Source: Gammaproteobacteria bacterium (GTDB lineage Bacteria > Pseudomonadota > Gammaproteobacteria > Pseudomonadales > UBA7434). From it: a stretch of DNA of 22,273 nt. Numbering within the stretch: position 1 is the first letter of the stretch; every line of letters begins with the position of its first letter. The notes below the pieces were generated by a model. That model did not search any database. It had not been told where the DNA came from and saw only the letters and a list, made by a program, of their open reading frames with translations. Positions 7,959 through 14,096 of the stretch are shown here, piece after piece. Both the position numbers and the translations under genes were made by a program. The stretch spans positions 1 to 22,273 of the forward strand of contig JAJRPK010000069.1 in the NCBI GenBank assembly GCA_024280785.1, given 5' to 3'.

Positions 7959-9047
7959 TTAGCGCTCTAACCAGCTTGGAACAGGCAAACCTTTATTGGC
8001 TAAAAAGGCTGGATTAAATAGTTTGCTTTGATACCGTGTACCGTAGTCGCACAACACGGTAACTATAGTGTGGCCTTTGCCTAACTGTTTCGCCATTTCA
8101 ACAGCACCGGCAATATTGATGGCCGACGAACCGCCCAAGCATAAGCCTTCGTTTTGAAGTAAATCAAAAATATAGGGCAGTGCGACTTGATCGCTAATCC
8201 GATAAGCAAAATCGATGCTGGCCTCGGCAAGATTATTAGTGATATGGCTTATGCCAATGCCTTCAGTGATAGAGCTTCCTTCTGAAGCTAGTTCGCCAGA
8301 CGTGTAATACTGATAAAGCGAAGAACCTTCGGGGTCGGCGATGCCGATTTTAATATTGGGGTTCTGTTCTTTTAATCGCTTAGCCACTCCGCCGAGCGTG
8401 CCGCCGGTACCTACCGCGCAAATAAAACCATCGATTTTGCCTTCGGTTTGTTGCCAAATTTCGACCCCGGTTGTCGCATAATGGATATTGCGATTGGCGA
8501 TATTACCAAACTGATTAGCCCAGATCGCTCCGTTGGGTAATTGCTTGTTAAGCTTCTTGGCCAGCCTCTCAGCCGTATGGGTGTAATGGTTGGGGTCATC
8601 GTAGGAAGTACCGGGAACCAGATGCAGTTCAGCGCCAAACAATTCTAACGAATCAATCTTTTCTTTACTTTGCGTCATTGGCATGACAACGACGCATTTA
8701 TAGCCCAGAGCATTAGCTAAGATAGTCAAGCCAATGCCAGTGTTGCCGGCTGTTCCTTCGACGATGGTGCCGCCGGGTTTTAGTGTGCCGATTTTTTCGG
8801 CGTCTCGAATAATTCCGAGAGCGGTTCGGTCTTTAATGGAGTTGCCCGGGTTTAGAAATTCGGCTTTACCATAGATCTCACAACCGGTTAACTGCGATAC
8901 CTGCCTTAATTTTATGAGAGGAGTATTACCGATGAGGTCTGTAATATGGGGAGCCACTGTTTTCAATGTCGAATTCACTATGTTTGTTGCGGTTAAAACC
9001 AATTTAGCCGGTGGTGGTAGGGCGTGTTTGACCTGCTTAGCTTCCAT
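7959..9047 (-). CDS. Cysteine synthase-like PLP enzyme
   Basis: 362 residues; start at the ATG of 9047-9045, with AAGGAC ten bases upstream. Fold-type II PLP enzyme of the cysteine synthase/cystathionine beta-synthase group. Lys72 in NPGNSIKDR is the expected Schiff-base lysine, GTAGNTGIGL (98-107) binds the substrate carboxylate, and VGTGGTLGG binds the cofactor phosphate. Typical activity is replacement of the acetyl group of O-acetylserine by sulfide to give cysteine. The protein is longer than the usual 310-325 residues: about 30 extra residues precede the conserved ITDLIGNTPLIKL. The sequence resembles the longer GTAGNTGIGL variants rather than the standard CysK, so the donor substrate may differ. 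It is transcribed alone, opposite to its neighbours, and six 14-bp tandem repeats run into its ribosome binding site. Confidence 0.87.
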   Translation of the reverse strand: MEAKQVKHALPPPAKLVLTATNIVNSTLKTVAPHITDLIGNTPLIKLRQVSQLTGCEIYGKAEFLNPGNSIKDRTALGIIRDAEKIGTLKPGGTIVEGTAGNTGIGLTILANALGYKCVVVMPMTQSKEKIDSLELFGAELHLVPGTSYDDPNHYTHTAERLAKKLNKQLPNGAIWANQFGNIANRNIHYATTGVEIWQQTEGKIDGFICAVGTGGTLGGVAKRLKEQNPNIKIGIADPEGSSLYQYYTSGELASEGSSITEGIGISHITNNLAEASIDFAYRISDQVALPYIFDLLQNEGLCLGGSSAINIAGAVEMAKQLGKGHTIVTVLCDYGTRYQSKLFNPAFLANKGLPVPSWLER

Positions 9048-9057
9048 GGCAATAAGT

Positions 9058-9141
9058 CCTTAGAGCCATATCCTTAGAACCGTATCTTTAGAACTATGCC
9101 CTTAGAACTATACCCATAGAACCATGCACTTAGAGCTACAG
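9058..9141. repeat. Six tandem 14-bp repeats in the leader of the cysteine synthase-like gene
   Basis: Six consecutive 14-base units with no gaps: CCTTAGAGCCATAT, CCTTAGAACCGTAT, CTTTAGAACTATGC, CCTTAGAACTATAC, CCATAGAACCATGC, ACTTAGAGCTACAG. Read on the minus strand, which is the coding direction of the neighbouring gene, the consensus is roughly ATATGGTTCTAAGG. The unit nearest the gene supplies part of its Shine-Dalgarno sequence (CTAAGGAC). Each unit therefore carries a TAAGG-like core. The period is not a multiple of three, so the array is not coding. Confidence 0.88.
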
Positions 9142-9183
9142 ACTATGGATATGCATAGCTTTAAAACTGTCAAAATCGAGCTA

Positions 9184-9194
9184 ACACGTCGTGT
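9184..9194. promoter_or_regulatory. Candidate operator ACACG-T-CGTGT
   Basis: A perfect 11-base palindrome with a single central base, located in the divergent promoter region. The symmetry is what is seen; operator function is an inference, and no regulator gene is adjacent. Confidence 0.3.
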
Positions 9195-9409
9195 CAAAAG
9201 TATCTTGGATTAAGCGGTCATTGCCTTACAGGCAATGTTAGCGCTACTGTGGCCGGCTCGCAATAGCCTTCGAATCTTTGTCAATTCAGCGCGATGTCAC
9301 AACGGCCTTACTGCGATGCTGCGGGTAATCGGCCCCCTCAAAAAGTACTTTGCGAGTATGACATTTTTTGCGAGATACCACACTAAAGCGTACCCTCCCG
9401 AGGGTCGCG

Positions 9410-9484
9410 GCTAAAGTACTAAGTCGAAAGCTGCTTAGTTAAAAACTGCTTAGCTAAAAGTAGCTTAGTCAAATGTAACAAAGT
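9410..9484. repeat. Five degenerate 15-bp tandem repeats before the thioesterase gene
   Basis: Five consecutive 15-base units: GCTAAAGTACTAAGT, CGAAAGCTGCTTAGT, TAAAAACTGCTTAGC, TAAAAGTAGCTTAGT, CAAATGTAACAAAGT, followed by a partial unit CAAATT. The common pattern is a run of A, then CTGCTTAGT. The array ends 22 bases before ATG 9507 and just ahead of its GAGGA ribosome binding site, so it would lie in the leader or core promoter of the thioesterase gene. Confidence 0.7.
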
Positions 9485-9506
9485 CAAATTAACGATATCG
9501 AGGACT

Positions 9507-10175
9507 ATGGACGCTTACTTTGGTAAAAATAAGCCACCCGCTCCTAATGAGCAATGGGCGGCGAGAAGACGTTTAGCGAAGGTGATGCGTCAGATGAACG
9601 AATTGACAGTAACCACGTCAGCGGACGTCGAGTTGCTAGATGCCGTAACCGCAGAGTTAGAGCGGCAAGTTGCCCAACTTACACAGGGTGTTCAAGCGGC
9701 AGGCAAGTTGGCTTACATGGATGCTGATAAAGATCACATGGAGCAAAGAGCCATTGTTGGCCATGAAACGGGCCCGTTTATAGGTTTGTGTAACCCGCTG
9801 TCGCCGCCGGTGGATATATGGCTCGAAGGCGATGAAGTGAAAGGCCGAGTGACAATGGGCTGGCAATACGAAGGGCCGCCAGAATGTGTCCACGGAGGTT
9901 ATGTTGCTGCCCTTTTTGACGATTTTTTGGGTATGGGTCAAAAGCTGACCAAGCGAGCGGGTTTTACCGGAACATTAAAAGTGAGATACATAAAGCCGAC
10001 GCCGCTAAATCAGGAGCTAACTTTAATCGGTCGAGTAGATTCTATTGAAGGGCGTAAAAATAAATTGAGCGGAGAAATCTATGCAGGTGATTTGTTGACG
10101 GCAAGCTGTGAAGGCTTGTTTGTTCACATGCCGCCAGATTATCTTGAGAACTTAAAAAAATCCTTGAAAACTTGA
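9507..10175 (+). CDS. PaaI-family hotdog thioesterase
   Basis: 222 residues from ATG 9507, with GAGGA four bases upstream. The C-terminal ~140 residues form a hotdog-fold domain of the PaaI/YbgC acyl-CoA thioesterase type: PECVHGGYVAALFDDFLG with the HGG signature (His129) and a following acidic pair, then TGTLKVRYIKPTPLNQELTLIGRV, the long central strand pair. The first ~90 residues are a helical extension rich in charged residues (RRRLAKVMRQMNELT). The expected reaction is hydrolysis of an acyl- or aryl-CoA thioester, freeing CoA. It is the first of a run of four + strand CoA-related genes. The natural substrate cannot be told from sequence. Confidence 0.88.
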   Translation: MDAYFGKNKPPAPNEQWAARRRLAKVMRQMNELTVTTSADVELLDAVTAELERQVAQLTQGVQAAGKLAYMDADKDHMEQRAIVGHETGPFIGLCNPLSPPVDIWLEGDEVKGRVTMGWQYEGPPECVHGGYVAALFDDFLGMGQKLTKRAGFTGTLKVRYIKPTPLNQELTLIGRVDSIEGRKNKLSGEIYAGDLLTASCEGLFVHMPPDYLENLKKSLKT

Positions 10176-10301
10176 AAAAAAACAGTTAACGATATTGATT
10201 GTTGGTCATGGCCTTGGGCAAGCAGCTCGCAAATGTTCAGGTTCCATGTTTGAGTACACTAACTTATCATTTGAATTTAGAAAAACCAGAGAGGATGAAC
10301 A

Positions 10302-10769
10302 ATGACTATTCACTATCAAGATGATGCAAAGTTACAGCAATTGGTTACTGCCGAATTTGGAGAGTGGAGCTCACCACTAACGATCGATCAAAAATTGATA
10401 AATGATTTTGCCGAACTGAGTGGCGACCACATGTGGATGCATGTAGAAGAGGAGCGCTGCGCTAAAGAAAGCCCATACGGATGCACGATCGCTCACGGTT
10501 TCTTGCTGCTTTCAGCAATGGCAAAAATGACAGGCAAGAAGAATTTAATCGGAGACATCGAAGGTTTTGGCCATATGATGAATTATGGCACTAATCGACT
10601 TCGTTTTGTCGGTGCCGTGCCGGTTAACAGCCAAGTTCATTCTCGATGCAGAATTAAAGAAGTCGAGGTGACGGAAAAAAATACCCGGGTGACGATGGAG
10701 CAACAAGTAAGCATTGTCGGTGAAGATCGCCCTGCATTGATTTATGAATTGATAATGGTATTCATATAA
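10302..10769 (+). CDS. NodN/MaoC-like enoyl-CoA hydratase
   Basis: 155 residues from ATG 10302, preceded by GAGAGGAT. Single hotdog domain of the MaoC dehydratase group. The catalytic segment FAELSGDHMWMHVEEERC holds the Asp42/His47 dyad expected for (R)-specific hydration of 2-enoyl-CoA. The NP of the classic GDxNPxH motif is replaced by MW, as in the NodN/Rv0130 branch (GDHxWxH). The following YGCTIAHGFLLLS is the overhang region typical of the family. It probably adds water to an enoyl-CoA to give a 3-hydroxyacyl-CoA. Downstream lie a thiolase and an SDR that would complete a beta-oxidation round. A hairpin element (10836-10953) separates it from the thiolase gene. Confidence 0.88.
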   Translation: MTIHYQDDAKLQQLVTAEFGEWSSPLTIDQKLINDFAELSGDHMWMHVEEERCAKESPYGCTIAHGFLLLSAMAKMTGKKNLIGDIEGFGHMMNYGTNRLRFVGAVPVNSQVHSRCRIKEVEVTEKNTRVTMEQQVSIVGEDRPALIYELIMVFI

Positions 10770-10835
10770 CGAATTATTTTAGTCTTGAGTGATATGTTAT
10801 TGAATGGGTATATAGCGAAAAAGATATATTAAGTA

Positions 10836-10953
10836 AGGCACTTGAAAAGAATGTCCTTTATTTCAAGACCGTTGCTGGCAGGGATGCCAGCGTCGAACTA
10901 TAGGGATATATTTATGTGTGTCTTGAAATAAAGGACATTCTTTTCAAGTGCCT
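10836..10953. repeat. Long hairpin element, copy 2
   Basis: A perfect 33-bp inverted repeat: left arm 10836-10868, right arm 10921-10953, plus one inner C-G pair. The 52-base loop (10869-10920) is base-for-base identical to copy 1. Compared with copy 1 the stem differs at six positions (10841, 10849, 10852, 10853, 10854, 10861), all compensated on the right arm. Same orientation as copy 1. It lies 66 bases after the hydratase stop and 62 bases before the thiolase start, so a transcript crossing these genes would contain it. No T-run follows. Confidence 0.95.
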
Positions 10954-11015
10954 CGGTAGTAAATGATAAGTTAATTTATAGCGTCTAAACTGGAACAAAA
11001 GCGAGAAGAGATATT

Positions 11016-12191
11016 ATGCGAGAAGCAGTGATTGTTGAAGCGGTAAGAACTCCTATAGCACGCGGCAAGGCAGCGGTTGGGGATTTACACGGTTTTCATG
11101 CGGTGGATTTATTGGCGCTATCGTTGGATGCATTAATTAAAAAGTCCGGTATTGAATACGGCGATCTCGATTATCTGGCGGGTGGCTGCGTGACTCAGGC
11201 TGGAGAGCAGGCGGGCAATATTGCTCGCAACGCGTGGTTATCGTTAGGCAAAGATTATACGGCGGGTGGAACAACCTTTGATAACCAGTGTGGCTCAGCG
11301 CAAACAGCGAACCATGCTATAGCCGCGATGATTGAAACAGGTCGAGTAGATATCGGCATTGGCTGCGGTGTCGAAGCAATGAGCCGAGTAGGGCTTGGTG
11401 CCAATGTCTATAGTGGCCCCGGTTACTTTCAGCCGCCTGTATGGCCTTGGGATACAGCTCCCGATCAATTCACCATGGTAGAGCGAATCGCAAAAAATCG
11501 TGGCATCACTAGAGAAATGGTTGATGAGCTAGCATTAAGCTCTCAACAGAATGCGAAGAAAGCGTGGGAAGAGGGGCGTTTTGATAGTCAGATTGTGACA
11601 GTAGACGCGCCGATACTGGGTGAAGACGGTGAACCTTCCGGAAAAACCAAAGTTGTCAATCGAGATCAGGGACCCCGTGATACTACTGCAGAAGGGCTTG
11701 CGGGCTTAAAGCCGATTATCGAAGGTGGGATTCATACGGCGGGAAATGCCTCGCAGATTTCGGACGGGTCGGCTGCCATATTGTGGATGACTGCCGATGA
11801 AGCAAAACAGCGGGGCTTTAAGCCTCGCGCTAGAATCATTACCGATTGCACCGTGGGAACGGATCCGTACTATCTGCTTGACGGTCCGATCGATGCCACT
11901 GAAAAAATGTTCAAAACCAGCGGCATGACGATGAATGATATTGATTTGTTTGAAATCAATGAAGCGTTTGCAGCTGTCGTTTTGTCTTGGGCGCAAGTAT
12001 TTGATGCCGATATGAGTAAGGTGAATGTTAATGGTGGTGCCATTGCACTGGGTCATCCTGTAGGTTCAACGGGCGCGCGATTAATTTGTACGGCTTTGTA
12101 CGAGTTAGAGCGGCAGGATAAAAATACAGCGCTTATTGCTATGTGTTGTGGTTCGTCGATTGGTACGGGCACAATTATAGAGCGCTTATAA
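11016..12191 (+). CDS. Acetyl-CoA acetyltransferase (thiolase)
   Basis: 391 residues, the normal thiolase length. ATG 11016 has GAGAAGAG upstream. The nucleophilic Cys92 lies in DNQCGSAQ; NEAFA is present near residue 313; His347 is in GGAIALGHPVGSTGAR; and the second catalytic Cys is at 377 (MCCGSSIGTG). All catalytic residues are therefore present. It should cleave a 3-ketoacyl-CoA with free CoA, or run in reverse to condense acetyl-CoA units. The CCGSS form at the C-terminus replaces the usual CxGGG and suggests a degradative branch with a non-standard acyl group. The neighbouring hydratase and SDR make degradation the more likely direction. Confidence 0.93.
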   Translation: MREAVIVEAVRTPIARGKAAVGDLHGFHAVDLLALSLDALIKKSGIEYGDLDYLAGGCVTQAGEQAGNIARNAWLSLGKDYTAGGTTFDNQCGSAQTANHAIAAMIETGRVDIGIGCGVEAMSRVGLGANVYSGPGYFQPPVWPWDTAPDQFTMVERIAKNRGITREMVDELALSSQQNAKKAWEEGRFDSQIVTVDAPILGEDGEPSGKTKVVNRDQGPRDTTAEGLAGLKPIIEGGIHTAGNASQISDGSAAILWMTADEAKQRGFKPRARIITDCTVGTDPYYLLDGPIDATEKMFKTSGMTMNDIDLFEINEAFAAVVLSWAQVFDADMSKVNVNGGAIALGHPVGSTGARLICTALYELERQDKNTALIAMCCGSSIGTGTIIERL

Positions 12192-12329
12192 ATATCTTTA
12201 TTAATAATGCCTATAAAGAGAATATAGTAGTGGCTGCCCAAAAGATGATTTTGAAAATGGGGCAAATATATTGAGTATTAGAAAATCTTAATAGAAAGTA
12301 ACTAGCTTCATAAGAACTTGGAGAAACAG

Positions 12330-13256
12330 ATGTCAAATTTAGACGGTAAAAATCTGGACGGAAAAGTAGCGGTTATTACCGGTGCTGGACGCGGTTTGGG
12401 GCGCGAAGAAGCTATACAACTTGCAAGCCAGGGCGCGCGAGTTGTTATCAACGATATTAATCTACCCGATGCAGAAAAAGCGGCCAATGAAACGGTCGAA
12501 GAAATCAAGGCGGCGGGTGGCGAAGCCATTGCCGTGTTTGGCGACTGTGCTAACACCGCCGATGCCGACAATCTGATGAAAGTCACACTGAAAACTTACG
12601 GTGACTTAAACATCATGATTAACAACGCAGGTTACTGTCGCGATAAAACAATCTTTGGCATGAGCGACGAAGAGTTTGATAGTGTGGTGCAAGTTCACCT
12701 GCGGGGCCATTTTGTAAACATGCGTAACGCTGCGGCCTATTGGCGTGGTAAAGCGAAAGCAGGCGAACAAGTTTATGGTCGGTTGATCAGTACAGCGTCA
12801 GAAGCGGCTATTTTTGGTTCGGCGGGCCAACCAAACTACGCGGCGGCAAAAGCGGGTATCGTTGCGATGACTATGGGTGCTGCGCAGTTAATGATTAAGT
12901 ACGGCATTCCTTGTAATGTCATCATGCCTCGTGCGGCCACTGATATGACGATGCAGGGCCCAACGGCCGCTATGTTTGCTGCGCCTGAAGAAGGTTTTCA
13001 TGCCTTTGACCCGGCTAATGTGGCGCCACTTGTAGGGTATTTGTCGTCACCTGAGGCGCAGAATATTGCCGGCGAAGTATTTGTTGTGTGGGGTAATCAG
13101 GTTACTCGTATGCATCCACCGACATTTGGCGAAGCTCATGTGAACCCGGAAGGGGATAAAAAATGGACCTTGGCAGGGTTGCACGGTAGCCTGGCTTCTG
13201 AATTTAGTGATGGCTATACACCGGTGTTAGATGGCTACTCGGTGAAGCCTCAGTAG
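12330..13256 (+). CDS. SDR family 3-hydroxyacyl-CoA dehydrogenase-like oxidoreductase
   Basis: 308 residues. The start is placed at ATG 12330, with GGAGAA a few bases upstream; the TTG at 12318 would overlap that site. Rossmann nucleotide-binding motif TGAGRGLG (Thr17-Gly24), the NNAG motif in MINNAGYCRD, and catalytic Tyr170/Lys174 in NYAAAKAG with a Ser in LISTAS. Asp47 or so after the second strand (VVINDIN) favours NAD over NADP. The overall pattern (AVITGAGRGLGREEA, VVQVHLRGHF) resembles the dehydrogenase half of peroxisomal multifunctional enzyme type 2 / HSD17B4. With the MaoC-like hydratase and thiolase upstream, the likely role is oxidation of a 3-hydroxyacyl-CoA. Its own substrate is not determined. 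Confidence 0.88.
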   Translation: MSNLDGKNLDGKVAVITGAGRGLGREEAIQLASQGARVVINDINLPDAEKAANETVEEIKAAGGEAIAVFGDCANTADADNLMKVTLKTYGDLNIMINNAGYCRDKTIFGMSDEEFDSVVQVHLRGHFVNMRNAAAYWRGKAKAGEQVYGRLISTASEAAIFGSAGQPNYAAAKAGIVAMTMGAAQLMIKYGIPCNVIMPRAATDMTMQGPTAAMFAAPEEGFHAFDPANVAPLVGYLSSPEAQNIAGEVFVVWGNQVTRMHPPTFGEAHVNPEGDKKWTLAGLHGSLASEFSDGYTPVLDGYSVKPQ

Positions 13257-13710
13257 TTCTGTTGTTGAATTCGATACTAGCCTGTACAGCAGAGCCTGGT
13301 AAGTTAGTGTCGAATTCAGCGTCATTATTGATGTAAAATTGTAGTAAAACTGTAATAGCAGTAGTTTCTAAATAACGGCGCAATAGTCAGTGCGAATAAT
13401 AAAATAAGACTGACTGTTAATTGATCAATTGGTAGGCTTTAATAGGCTTGACCAATTCTCTGGGTGTCGTATAGTAGCCATTGCTCAAGCAGATTTCATA
13501 GTTTGTAATCCATTCGACCTGCTTTTCGTACCGCGTTTGGCTCGTACTGATTAAGACTTTAGAAACACGTCTTGGCACCACCGCTTGAACCGTTAGGTCA
13601 GGCAGTACTGGCTTGGCCCTTATTCTAATCCGTATTGTTTTGGGTCTAGCTGCCCGAGCAATGAAATGCAGCAATTTACTGCTGAACGAATAAATGAATG
13701 AGGTTACACC
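13257..13710. other. 454-bp gap before the cold-shock gene
   Basis: No gene is supported. Besides the hairpin at 13266-13318, it holds a 7-bp inverted repeat AGTCAGT/ACTGACT with a 17-base spacer (13385-13391, 13409-13415) and a perfect 12-bp palindrome AATTGATCAATT (13419-13430). A minus-strand reading frame of 85 codons (13674 to 13417) exists but opens only with TTG and has no ribosome binding site. The right part probably contains the promoter and the long untranslated leader usual for cold-shock genes. Confidence 0.65.
13266..13318 (+). repeat. Hairpin downstream of the SDR gene
   Basis: Inverted repeat with 14-bp arms, TGAATTCGATACTA (13266-13279) and TAGTGTCGAATTCA (13305-13318), with one G-U pair in RNA and a loop of about 25 bases. 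It starts 10 bases after the SDR stop. It may stabilise the 3' end or help termination, but there is no T-run. Confidence 0.6.
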
Positions 13711-13920
13711 ATGTCAGAGAAAGTTACCGGAACCGTAAAATGGTTCAATGAGTCAAAAGGTTTTGGGTTTATCGAGCAAGAGTCAGGTCCCGATGTTTTT
13801 GTTCACTTTAGTGCTATTCAGGCCGAAGGGTTCAAGTCCTTAGCCGACGGGCAAAAAGTAGAATTTACCATTACTTCTGGTCAAAAAGGCCCGCAGGCTG
13901 AGAACGTTATGCCTGTTTAG
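13711..13920 (+). CDS. Cold-shock domain protein (CspA family)
   Basis: 69 residues, the standard size. ATG 13711 is preceded by GAGG. Both RNA-binding motifs are intact: RNP1 KGFGFIEQ (about 16-23) and RNP2 VFVHFSAI (about 30-37), after the starting strand GTVKWFNESKGF. The C-terminus KGPQAENVMPV is typical. It is a cytoplasmic single-stranded nucleic acid chaperone that melts mRNA structure. It stands alone, followed by tandem repeats and a strong terminator. Whether it is cold-induced or constitutive cannot be told. Confidence 0.97.
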   Translation: MSEKVTGTVKWFNESKGFGFIEQESGPDVFVHFSAIQAEGFKSLADGQKVEFTITSGQKGPQAENVMPV

Positions 13921-13997
13921 TGCTACGTCAGCATAAAGCATTGCGAATAGAAATAGGGTTGTTAGGATAGAAAAATAAGAAGCGACAAAGAAGCAAC

Positions 13998-14046
13998 AAT
14001 GTCACCTAAGAAGTAATGTCACGTAGGTGGAATGTCACCTAAGAAA
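13998..14046. repeat. Three tandem ~16-bp AATGTCAC repeats
   Basis: Three adjacent units of 16-17 bases: AATGTCACCTAAGAAGT, AATGTCACGTAGGTGG and AATGTCACCTAAGAAA. The last runs into the A-rich side of the terminator. The unit before them (AAGAAGCGACAAAGAAGCAAC, 13978-13997 region) is itself a near-direct repeat. Function unknown. Confidence 0.75.
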
Positions 14047-14079
14047 AAGGCCATTAAGAATTACTTAATGGCCTTTTTT
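14044..14079. terminator. Bidirectional terminator between cold-shock and TonB receptor genes
   Basis: A perfect 15-bp inverted repeat, AAAAAGGCCATTAAG (14044-14058) and CTTAATGGCCTTTTT (14064-14078), with a 5-base loop and an oligo-T tract on the + side and an oligo-A tract (T on the - strand) on the other. It lies between two convergent genes and can terminate both. Confidence 0.9.
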
Positions 14080-14096
14080 GTTGAACTGATTTTATT

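Larger units (their letters stand above)
9048..9506. other. 459-bp divergent intergenic region
   Basis: No gene is seen here. It separates the cysteine-synthase-like gene (-) from the thioesterase gene (+) and should hold both promoters. Contents from left to right: the 14-bp tandem array (9058-9141); an 11-bp odd palindrome ACACG-T-CGTGT (9184-9194); a hairpin CATTGCC-TTACA-GGCAATG (9219-9237); a direct repeat TTTGCGAG at 9349-9356 and 9367-9374 (18-bp spacing); an inverted repeat ACCCTC-CC-GAGGGT (9392-9405); and the 15-bp tandem array (9410-9484). No convincing -35/-10 pair could be assigned by eye. Confidence 0.8.

Noticed and set aside
10836..10953. Hairpin element as an integron attC site or REP element
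   Set aside because: No attC core motifs (RYYYAAC/GTTRRRY) at the ends, no integrase nearby, and stem length exceeds REP units. A GTAG does occur after the right arm, but REP signatures place it before the hairpin.
13417..13674. Minus-strand 85-codon reading frame upstream of the cold-shock gene
   Set aside because: It opens only with TTG, has no ribosome binding site, resembles no family I know, and lies antisense to the likely cold-shock leader.
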